A stretch of 7,506 nt of DNA from Anaerolineae bacterium (GTDB taxonomy: Bacteria; Chloroflexota; Anaerolineae; B4-G1; SLSP01), in assembly GCA_021159805.1 (NCBI GenBank), contig JAGHDT010000235.1, positions 1 through 7,506 of the forward strand, in the 5' to 3' direction. The notes below the pieces were generated by a model. The model saw nothing but the letters and a program-made list of their open reading frames with translations. It did not search any database and was not told the DNA's origin. Below are positions 1-4,999 of the stretch, piece after piece. The number at the start of each line of letters is the position of its first letter. Position 1 is the first letter of the stretch. The position numbers and the translations under genes were made by a program.

Positions 1-266
1 TACTTCATGTTGGGGACAGAAACAAGGTGAATATCGCCACGATCTGGCTGTCAAAATGCAGTTTTGGCCCGCACGTACCTGGCAACCCAGACCCCGTCCG
101 AGCCAGAACTGCCTACCAGCGGGCTGGACACGCACTTCAGAGTGGGTATGGGGGGTGTGAGGGGCCGGCAGTGCACGTCTCGCGGGCAATTACCCCCGTT
201 ACGAAACACGCCGATCCGCAAAGGTACTGTATCCTTCACTCAGGAGATTGGCGGTGCAACCCCAGA

Positions 267-306
267 GAGGCGGATGTCCTGAGTCTGCTCAGGCGCGATC
301 CGCCTC
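267..306. other. Strong interrupted hairpin
   Basis: GAGGCGGAT at 267-275 pairs exactly with ATCCGCCTC at 298-306. Inside it, CCTGAG at 278-283 pairs with CTCAGG at 288-293 around a TCTG loop. The two helices are separated by an asymmetric internal loop (276-277 opposite 294-297). Fifteen Watson-Crick pairs in 40 bases are unlikely by chance. There is no T-run after it on the + strand, so it does not look like an ordinary intrinsic terminator. It may be part of the same RNA as the junction at 321-379. Confidence 0.55.
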
Positions 307-320
307 AAGCGTGTAAGGTG

Positions 321-404
321 GTGCTTTGGCTCGCGCTGGACTGTGGTCCAGCGCATTCCCTAGGGGAAAGCTACAGCACGTCCGCAGAGTCACGGTTGCC
401 GGAC
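321..404 (+). ncRNA. Candidate structured RNA or mRNA leader with a three-way junction
   Basis: An outer stem, GTGCTTTGGCT at 321-331 with AGCTACAGCAC at 369-379, has one mismatch and one wobble. It encloses two hairpins: a perfect 9-bp stem GCGCTGGAC (333-341) with GTCCAGCGC (346-354) around TGTG, and TTCCC (356-360) with GGGAA (364-368) around a 3-base loop. Only one base or none separates the helices, as in a tight three-way junction. A further stem, GTCCG at 380-384 with CGGAC at 400-404, ends eight bases before the ribosome binding site of the next gene. The shape matches no RNA family I recognise, and the hammerhead core is absent. The strand is assumed from the downstream gene. Without comparative data this is a candidate only. 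Confidence 0.3.
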
Positions 405-424
405 TAACCAGGGAGGATTATAAT
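396..424 (+). promoter_or_regulatory. Possible sigma70-type promoter overlapping the start codon at 423
   Basis: TTGCCG at 396-401 is separated by exactly 17 bases from a perfect TATAAT at 419-424. The -10 box runs into the ATG at 423. If used, transcription would begin near 431, inside the CDS as called, and translation would have to begin at the in-frame ATG at 447. The same bases also hold the ribosome binding site GGAGG (412-416) for the ATG at 423, so the two readings compete. A chance TATAAT in this AT-richer patch is possible. Confidence 0.35.
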
Positions 425-2096
425 GAAGAGGGTATCCATCACACTTATGGCACTGAGAACACTCTATCAAACTCTGCTGGACAGCGACCAGGCACGCCTG
501 CGTGTGATCGCCCGCCAATGGGATATCGAGCTCAGCACCACGCGGAAGACAGATATGGCTGCTGAGTTGATGGCGGCGATGGCGTCCGGCGACGCAGTTG
601 CACAGATGCTGGACCAGCTCAAACCGGATCAACGCGCCGCACTCGACGATCTACTGCGGCATGGCGGCGCGCTGCCGTGGGCCGTCTTCGTCCGGCGTGC
701 CGGCGAGGTACGCGCGATCGGGCCAGGCCGCGTCGAGCGAGAAGAGCTCTGGCGTACGCCCGTCTCGGCCGGAGAAGCGCTCTGGAATCTCGGTCTGGTG
801 CAGCGGGCCTTCGATGACAACGAAGGACACGCAGTGGAAATGGCGTTCGTGCCGGAGGACTTGATGCTCTATATGCCGGAGCCGGCCCCGCTTGAGATAC
901 CGAACCCTCCCGTCGGGACGCATCCCGCACACATCTCGCCCGGTGACGACACCTTGGCCGACGACCTGGTCAACGTGTGGGCTACCTTACAGCGAGATAG
1001 ATCTGCCGACGACGTCACCCCTGAAGCGCTCACGCCACCAGAGCTGGAGCGCCGACAGCTTCTGGAAGCCCTGTCGACGGAGCGGGGCTGGCTCAAAGAG
1101 GGTCTCGATAACCGGCTACATCCTTCTGCCAACGAAGTACTGAGCTGGCTGAAGGCGGATCCCTGGACCCAGTGGGCTGCTCTGGCGAATGTGTGGGTGG
1201 CCGGCCGGACGTGGAACGATCTCGCCCATGTGGCCACACTGAGACCAGATCCGGTTCACGGATGGCCCAATGATCCGCTGGGCACACGACAGGCATTCTT
1301 GAAAATACTGACCACCTGCCGCAGTGACACCTGGTACGATCTTGAGTCGTTCAGGGCCTACGTCAAAGCGCATGCGACCGACTTCTTGCGGCCCGATGGA
1401 AATTATAACACGTGGGCCCCGCGCGATGCACGCACCGAAGCACCGTTGCGCGGATTTGACGCGTGGGATATGATCGAGGGCGCGCTGATTGACTATCTGA
1501 TCACATGTCCCCTGCACTGGTTGGGGCTCGTCGATCTGGGAAGCGCTGCGCCGGCAGAACCACCCACAGCATTCAGGCTGACGGATGCCGGGTCAGCAAT
1601 ACTGCACAAGACAGAGGCACCGAGCTTTGCTGAGCCGCCTGCGATACGGCTGCTAAATGGAGTAGAATTGAGTGTGCCGCGGCATTGTAGATACGAACGT
1701 TTTCAACTGAGCCGCATTGCGGACGCAACGGGACCACCGGAGAACGACGCGTTCCACTACCGGCTGTCGCCGGCTTCCCTGGGACGCGCCAAGCGGCAAC
1801 GCATCCCCCTGGCCCGAATCATCAGCTTTCTCCAGGAGGCCACCGGCGGGGGAGCGCTGCCCGCGAATCTACAGACCGCGCTCCAGCGCGCTTATCAGGG
1901 GACGGGACAGGCGGGATTGGCACATCTGTGGGTGCTGCGTGTCTGTGACCCTCAGTTCCTCGAAATACCGGCGATCGCCGCCTTGATCATCAGGCGTATT
2001 GCGCCGGGCATTGCAGCTATACGGGAGCAAGATCGCACACGGGCCTGCCAGATCCTGCTGCAGAATGGGCTCCTCGTCGACTTGGATGAGACCTGA
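423..2096 (+). CDS. Helicase-associated-domain protein (XPB/Ssl2 N-terminal-like, no motor domain)
   Basis: The 557-residue protein is predicted to be soluble, with no signal peptide or membrane segment. Residues 10-80 look like an all-helical N-terminal part. A conserved-looking block with GPGR at 100-103 and LWNLGLVQRAF at 120-130 follows. The C-terminal region (about 440-553), with SFLQEAT, LPANLQTAL and WVLRVCDP, resembles the Helicase_C_3 domain found at the N-terminus of bacterial XPB-like helicases. No Walker A, DEAD/DEAH box or other helicase motif is present, so it is probably a stand-alone partner or DNA-binding protein, not a helicase. Similar proteins are, to my knowledge, common in Chloroflexota, with unknown function. 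The ATG at 423 has GGAGG six bases upstream. The ATG at 447 (residue 9) is a real alternative because it would fit the TATAAT at 419-424. The family assignment is from memory of sequence patterns, and the cellular role is unknown. Confidence 0.75.
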   Translation: MKRVSITLMALRTLYQTLLDSDQARLRVIARQWDIELSTTRKTDMAAELMAAMASGDAVAQMLDQLKPDQRAALDDLLRHGGALPWAVFVRRAGEVRAIGPGRVEREELWRTPVSAGEALWNLGLVQRAFDDNEGHAVEMAFVPEDLMLYMPEPAPLEIPNPPVGTHPAHISPGDDTLADDLVNVWATLQRDRSADDVTPEALTPPELERRQLLEALSTERGWLKEGLDNRLHPSANEVLSWLKADPWTQWAALANVWVAGRTWNDLAHVATLRPDPVHGWPNDPLGTRQAFLKILTTCRSDTWYDLESFRAYVKAHATDFLRPDGNYNTWAPRDARTEAPLRGFDAWDMIEGALIDYLITCPLHWLGLVDLGSAAPAEPPTAFRLTDAGSAILHKTEAPSFAEPPAIRLLNGVELSVPRHCRYERFQLSRIADATGPPENDAFHYRLSPASLGRAKRQRIPLARIISFLQEATGGGALPANLQTALQRAYQGTGQAGLAHLWVLRVCDPQFLEIPAIAALIIRRIAPGIAAIREQDRTRACQILLQNGLLVDLDET

Positions 2097-2118
2097 CGCC
2101 CCACGTTTTCCGGGGCGT
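2096..2118 (+). terminator. Possible terminator hairpin just after the first CDS
   Basis: ACGCCCC at 2096-2102 pairs with GGGGCGT at 2112-2118 around a nine-base loop that contains TTTT. The stem begins on the last base of the stop codon. Only a short ATTT follows, so the U-tract is poor. Its position fits a transcription end, but it could equally be an mRNA-stabilising hairpin. Confidence 0.4.
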
Positions 2119-2202
2119 ATTTCACTGTTCTGGATCAGACATTATGTTCGCCGGCGCACGTGTGCGCACACACCGCGCGGGACGAAAGTGGGACGCGAAG
2201 AA

Positions 2203-2236
2203 GGCCCTAAGGCCCGCAGCCAGGCCCTTAGGCCCG
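2203..2236. repeat. Two near-identical 14-bp direct repeats
   Basis: GGCCCTAAGGCCCG at 2203-2216 and GGCCCTTAGGCCCG at 2223-2236 differ at one central base and are offset by 20 bp, about two helical turns. CCTAAGG in the first copy is the reverse complement of CCTTAGG in the second, so the pair can also fold as a hairpin. The arrangement could be a binding site for a dimeric protein or simply a repeat remnant. Confidence 0.5.
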
Positions 2237-2286
2237 AGAGCTGATCGTGGGTGGCTGTTTTCGTAGTAGTAGCACCTCCGATCCCC

Positions 2287-2316
2287 TCTCCCATTCCGTC
2301 TGCGGAGGATGGGAGA
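2287..2316. other. Bulged hairpin of 12 base pairs
   Basis: TCTCCCAT at 2287-2294 pairs with ATGGGAGA at 2309-2316. TCCG at 2295-2298 continues the helix by pairing with CGGA at 2303-2306, leaving a TCTG loop and a two-base GG bulge. It is one of the more stable folds in this intergenic region and lacks a T-run. Confidence 0.5.
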
Positions 2317-2348
2317 TGAAATCCCCGGTCTAGGGGGTGAAATCCCCG
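2317..2348. repeat. Two exact 11-bp direct repeats with a 21-bp period
   Basis: TGAAATCCCCG occurs at 2317-2327 and again at 2338-2348. After the second copy, TTTCAGGGGA (2349-2358) can pair back with it, since TCCCC (2343-2347) faces GGGGA (2354-2358). The unit abuts the bulged hairpin and looks like part of the same repeat family. Confidence 0.5.
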
Positions 2349-2452
2349 TTTCAGGGGAGGGTGACGCGCTTCTCAGCGCGCGGGTGAGGGCTTTGCTGGG
2401 TTGTTTTCGAAGTAGACCACTGATCTGACGTAGCTGTGGAGCCTCTGCTTTG

Positions 2453-2489
2453 CCCCCTCCGGGGGAAAAAGAAACGAAGCCCCCGTTTC
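2453..2489. other. Two adjacent small hairpins
   Basis: CCCCC at 2453-2457 pairs with GGGGG at 2461-2465 around TCC and is followed by five A residues. GAAACG at 2471-2476 pairs with CGTTTC at 2484-2489 around a seven-base loop. Neither has a U-tract on the + strand. Confidence 0.4.
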
Positions 2490-2541
2490 CGGGCAAGGGG
2501 ATCTGCGTGCGTAGGCCGCCATCACGCCGCCCCTCTCCACT

Positions 2542-2573
2542 CTCCCCAGCGGGGGAGGGTGCCGGATGCCGGC
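2542..2573. other. Two small hairpins upstream of the galK promoter
   Basis: CTCCCC at 2542-2547 pairs with GGGGAG at 2552-2557, and GCCGG at 2561-2565 pairs with CCGGC at 2569-2573 around ATG. They lie about 40 bases before the TATAAT of galK and close the GC-rich repeat mosaic. Confidence 0.4.
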
Positions 2574-2611
2574 TTCGCCAAGTCGTACTGGCTAAGTTAT
2601 TGAGATAAAGC

Positions 2612-2637
2612 TATAATTGTGCCCTGTACTTGGGAGG
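2612..2637 (+). promoter_or_regulatory. galK -10 box and ribosome binding site
   Basis: A perfect TATAAT lies at 2612-2617 in the AT-richer stretch that ends the repeat mosaic. The best -35 at normal spacing (TGGCTA, 2589-2594) is poor, so an activator could be needed, but this is inference. Transcription would start near 2624. GGGAGG at 2632-2637 is a good ribosome binding site five bases before the ATG at 2643. Confidence 0.55.
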
Positions 2638-2642
2638 TAGTG

Positions 2643-3809
2643 ATGACCGAACACGTATTGCTCAGAAAAGTACGGGACGCTTTCCACACGCGGTTTCAGA
2701 GCGAGCCGGCCCTGATCGTGCGCGCACCAGGGCGTGTCAACCTCATCGGCGAGCACACAGACTACAACGATGGCTTCGTCTTACCGGTGGCCGTGGACCG
2801 AGCTGCGTGGCTCGCCGTTGGACCCAGCGGCGACAACTGGTCCAAGGTCCGTGCTGTGGACATGAAAAACGACGACCAGACGTTCCCCACGGACAGGGTG
2901 CCGTCTTCAAGCGGGGGCTGGGCCGATTACCCCAAAGGGGTAGTCTGGGCCTTGCTGGAGCACGGCCTGAATCCGGTGGCGATCAACGCTGTGCTGACAT
3001 CCGACGTGCCCGTGGGCGCCGGGATGTCCTCATCAGCGGCCATTGAGGTCGCGTTCGCCTTCGCTTGGACACAGCTCAGTGATTTCGATATGAAACTATC
3101 TGAGATGGCTTTGTTGTGCCAGGAGGCAGAGAACCAATACGTCGGCGTCAACTGCGGTATTATGGATCAGATGATCAGTGCCTGCGGCAAGGCCGGACAT
3201 GCGATGATGTTGGACACGCGCTCACTCGAACGTGCCTACTTCAGCATGCCCAAAGGCATCGCGATCGTTGTCGCCAATAGCATGGTCCGCCGGTCTCTTT
3301 CCGGATCAGAGTACAATGTCCGCCGTGCGCAGTGCGAACAAGCCGTGAGTGTTCTGCAGCAGCATCTTCCTGACGTGAAAGCCCTGCGCGACGTGACCCC
3401 GGCGCAGCTTGAACGCTACAAGGGTCAGCTGGAAGACGTCGTCTACCGCCGGGCCCGCCACGTTGTGACCGAGGATGTCCGCGTCTTGCAGGTCTGCCGC
3501 GACCTCTACGAAGGTAACATGGAGCACGTCGGAAAGCTGCTGCTCGAGGGACACAAGAGCCTGCGTGATGATTACGAGGTCAGCATCCCCGAACTCGACA
3601 CTCTAGTTGAGGCAGCAGCGGAAGTTGACGGGTGCTATGGTGCGCGACTGACCGGGGCTGGATTTGGCGGCTGCATCATCGCCGTTGTGGCAGAGGACGC
3701 CGTACCCAGCGTGGAAGCACACTTGACCGAGGTCTACATCGCCAAGCACGGCAAAGAACCAACGGTCTACGTGACGCGCGCAGATAACGGCGTCGCGCGG
3801 ATGGCCTAG
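2643..3809 (+). CDS. galK: Galactokinase
   Basis: The enzyme phosphorylates alpha-D-galactose with ATP to galactose 1-phosphate, the entry step of the Leloir pathway, in the cytoplasm. It is a GHMP kinase of 388 residues, normal for the family. The galactokinase signature GRVNLIGEHTDY is at 30-41, with the expected Arg27 just before it. The ATP-binding loop PVGAGMSSSAA is at 123-133, the catalytic Asp is D175 in GIMDQ (172-176), and the third GHMP motif TGAGFGGC is at 337-344. All key residues are present, so it should be active. I place the start at the ATG at 2643, which has GGGAGG at 2632-2637. A GTG at 2619 in the same frame would lie upstream of the predicted transcript start. No other Leloir gene is in the window. 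The next gene starts 49 bp downstream on the same strand. Confidence 0.95.
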   Translation: MTEHVLLRKVRDAFHTRFQSEPALIVRAPGRVNLIGEHTDYNDGFVLPVAVDRAAWLAVGPSGDNWSKVRAVDMKNDDQTFPTDRVPSSSGGWADYPKGVVWALLEHGLNPVAINAVLTSDVPVGAGMSSSAAIEVAFAFAWTQLSDFDMKLSEMALLCQEAENQYVGVNCGIMDQMISACGKAGHAMMLDTRSLERAYFSMPKGIAIVVANSMVRRSLSGSEYNVRRAQCEQAVSVLQQHLPDVKALRDVTPAQLERYKGQLEDVVYRRARHVVTEDVRVLQVCRDLYEGNMEHVGKLLLEGHKSLRDDYEVSIPELDTLVEAAAEVDGCYGARLTGAGFGGCIIAVVAEDAVPSVEAHLTEVYIAKHGKEPTVYVTRADNGVARMA

Positions 3810-3816
3810 GCTGCCA

Positions 3817-3833
3817 TTGGTGCCAAGCACCGA
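3817..3833 (+). other. Short hairpin between galK and the dehydrogenase gene
   Basis: TTGGTGC at 3817-3823 pairs with GCACCGA at 3827-3833 around CAA, with one G-T wobble. There is no T-run, so it is unlikely to stop transcription fully. It could trim or protect mRNA between two cotranscribed genes. Confidence 0.3.
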
Positions 3834-3858
3834 CTCCGAAACGAGAAAGGAGCACACT

Positions 3859-4947
3859 ATGAAAATCAGCATTCCGAAAGAAAGACTCCCCGGTGAAGAA
3901 CGTGTGGGGCTGACCCCGGCCGGCGTCGGACTGCTGGTCAGGGACGGTCATAAGTGCTTCGTGGAGAGTGGCGCAGGAGCCGGGGCCGGTTTCGATGACT
4001 ACGATTATGAGCGTATGGGCGCGACCCTGGTCTATGACGGCGAGGAGCTCTATGCGCAGGGATCGCTGATCCTCAAAGTCCTCCGCCCCACCCCTGAGGA
4101 GATCGAGTGGATGCCCAACGGCCAGAGCCTGATGTGTTTCCTGGGGCTTCCACAGATTCCCGATGAAGAGATCAAGCAGATGCAAAACAAGCGCATCACA
4201 GCGCTGGCCTATGAGATGATCAGGAAAGCCAAGCACGACTTCCCGATCCTCAAGCCGGTCAGCGAGGTGGCAGGGCGGATGGCCCCCTACATCGCCGGGT
4301 CGCTCTTGATGCGGCAGAACGGCGGCCGGGGTATTCTGCTCAACGGTGTCCCGGGCGTTTCTGCCGGCGATGTCGTGATCTTGGGATCCGGCACCGTCGG
4401 TCAGAACGCAGCCCGAGCATTCCTGGGGTTGGGCGCCAAGGTCTTCATGCTCAGCCGCTCCTTGGAACGCCTCCGCTCTATCGACAACCAGTTCCAGGGG
4501 CGCATCACCACGATGATCGACCACGACTTCAATGTCGCCCATGTCATGCGCTTTGCCGATGTCGTGATCGGCGCGGTTCGCAACCCCGGAAAGCGCGCCC
4601 CGGTGATTATCACCCGTCAGATGTTGCGCTCGATGCGCAAAGGCTCGGTCATCATCGACTTCACGATCGATCACGGCGGCTGTGCAGAGACCAGCCGTCC
4701 GACGACCTTCGCAAATCCCACCTACATCGAGGAAGACATCGTCCATTACTGCGTGCCCAATGTCCCGGGAGCAGTACCGCGAACGTCAACCCAGGCTTTC
4801 AATAGCGCAGCCTGGTCTTACGTCCGCCACCTGGCCGAGATGGGCGTGACTTCCGCCATCGCTCAAAACGAAGCACTCCGTAGGGGTGTCGTGATGCGCA
4901 ACGGTGAGATCATCGATGACACATCAATCTCGTACAACGTACTCTAG
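3859..4947 (+). CDS. Alanine dehydrogenase-family oxidoreductase with altered active site
   Basis: The protein has 362 residues, close to alanine dehydrogenase (about 371), and aligns with it along nearly its whole length from memory. Conserved parts include R15 in ERVGLTP (14-20), K73 in ILKV, SEVAGRMA (135-142), GILLNGVPGV (158-167), the Rossmann loop GSGTVG (176-181), D271 in TIDHGG, and PGAVPRTST. Two key positions differ. The catalytic His of alanine dehydrogenase (His96 in the known enzymes) is replaced by Gly in FLGLPQ (94-99). The acidic residue ending the second Rossmann strand, which selects NAD, is replaced by Ser199-Arg200, which may favour NADP. It is therefore probably not a standard alanine dehydrogenase. 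It lacks the extra parts of transhydrogenase PntA. The substrate is unknown. The ATG at 3859 has AGGAG six bases upstream; a TTG at 3817 in frame lacks such support. Confidence 0.85.
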   Translation: MKISIPKERLPGEERVGLTPAGVGLLVRDGHKCFVESGAGAGAGFDDYDYERMGATLVYDGEELYAQGSLILKVLRPTPEEIEWMPNGQSLMCFLGLPQIPDEEIKQMQNKRITALAYEMIRKAKHDFPILKPVSEVAGRMAPYIAGSLLMRQNGGRGILLNGVPGVSAGDVVILGSGTVGQNAARAFLGLGAKVFMLSRSLERLRSIDNQFQGRITTMIDHDFNVAHVMRFADVVIGAVRNPGKRAPVIITRQMLRSMRKGSVIIDFTIDHGGCAETSRPTTFANPTYIEEDIVHYCVPNVPGAVPRTSTQAFNSAAWSYVRHLAEMGVTSAIAQNEALRRGVVMRNGEIIDDTSISYNVL

Positions 4948-4999
4948 CCCCCGTGCGCCAGCACGCATGCTCCAGCCCACAAGGACAACGTGATCATAT
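4948..4999 (+). other. Spacer with weak hairpin and distant ribosome binding site
   Basis: CGTGC at 4952-4956 pairs with GCACG at 4961-4965 around GCCA; no U-tract follows. The only purine-rich site before the next start is AAGGA at 4981-4985, 14 bases from the ATG, which is farther than usual. No promoter is evident, so the CoA-transferase gene is probably read from the same transcript as the dehydrogenase gene. Confidence 0.4.

Larger units (their letters stand above)
1..422. other. Structured region without a convincing gene, upstream of the first CDS
   Basis: No protein can be assigned with confidence here. One frame is open from base 3 to the stop at 405-407 and could be the 3' end of a gene entering from the left. 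Its translation resembles nothing I recognise, is rich in Cys, His and Arg, and overlaps several strong inverted repeats. A second frame ends with TGA at 28-30 and could be the last nine codons of an upstream gene. Perfect or near-perfect stems lie at 267-306, 321-379 and 380-404, which favours a structured RNA or leader over coding sequence. I looked for tRNA, tmRNA, RNase P RNA, SRP RNA and common riboswitch motifs and found none convincing. Confidence 0.5.
2256..2415. repeat. GC-rich block bracketed by direct repeats
   Basis: TGTTTTCGTAGTAG at 2256-2269 recurs as TGTTTTCGAAGTAG at 2402-2415, with one mismatch. The 132 bases between them are GC-rich and hold the hairpin at 2287-2316, the repeat at 2317-2348, and the CGCGC (2365-2369) and GCGCG (2376-2380) stem. 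The unit may be a duplication or a small repetitive element, but no coding capacity or inverted termini support a true mobile element. Confidence 0.4.
2119..2611. other. Non-coding mosaic of GC-rich palindromes and short repeats
   Basis: This stretch of nearly 500 bases has no supportable gene on either strand. Open frames inside it translate to low-complexity Pro/Gly/Arg/Ser sequence that reflects the repeats. It contains a 14-bp tandem-like repeat (2203-2236), a pair of TGTTTTCGNAGTAG copies (2256-2269 and 2402-2415) bracketing a GC-rich block, an interrupted hairpin (2287-2316), an 11-bp repeat (2317-2348), and further stems at 2365-2380, 2453-2465, 2471-2489, 2542-2557 and 2561-2573. The pattern resembles dispersed intergenic repeats of GC-rich bacteria. 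No transposase or clear terminal inverted repeat is visible. Confidence 0.6.

Noticed and set aside
321..379. Hammerhead ribozyme
   Set aside because: The three-way junction has almost no unpaired bases between helices, and the conserved CTGATGA and GAAA core is absent.
27..407. Possible 126-residue protein from a GTG at 27
   Set aside because: No ribosome binding site or recognised domain, atypical Cys/His/Arg-rich composition, and overlap with several strong inverted repeats. The frame is open to the window edge, so an upstream gene tail cannot be fully excluded.
1..422. RNase P RNA, tmRNA, SRP RNA, tRNA or cobalamin riboswitch
   Set aside because: ACAGAA at 17-22 recalls one RNase P conserved region, but the other conserved regions are missing. 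No tRNA T-arm, tmRNA end, SRP core or B12 box was found on either strand.
2203..2348. CRISPR array
   Set aside because: The repeats are only 11-14 bp, occur twice each, have spacers of 6-10 bp, and no cas gene is present.
2119..2611. Insertion sequence or MITE
   Set aside because: There is no transposase, no convincing terminal inverted repeat and no clear target-site duplication. Small palindromes and direct repeats alone do not establish a mobile element.
2619..2642. GTG at 2619 as the galK start
   Set aside because: It would lie just after the TATAAT at 2612-2617, upstream of the expected transcript start, and the ribosome binding site GGGAGG lies downstream of it, fitting the ATG at 2643.
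3817..3858. TTG at 3817 as the dehydrogenase start
   Set aside because: The ATG at 3859 has AGGAG at ideal spacing, and the family N-terminus begins there (MKISIPKE).
3676..4746. Long open frame on the minus strand (356 codons)
   Set aside because: It lies antisense to the end of galK and most of the well-supported dehydrogenase gene. Its translation is rich in Asp, His, Arg and Gly, shows no family signature, and is what GC-biased codons give on the opposite strand.
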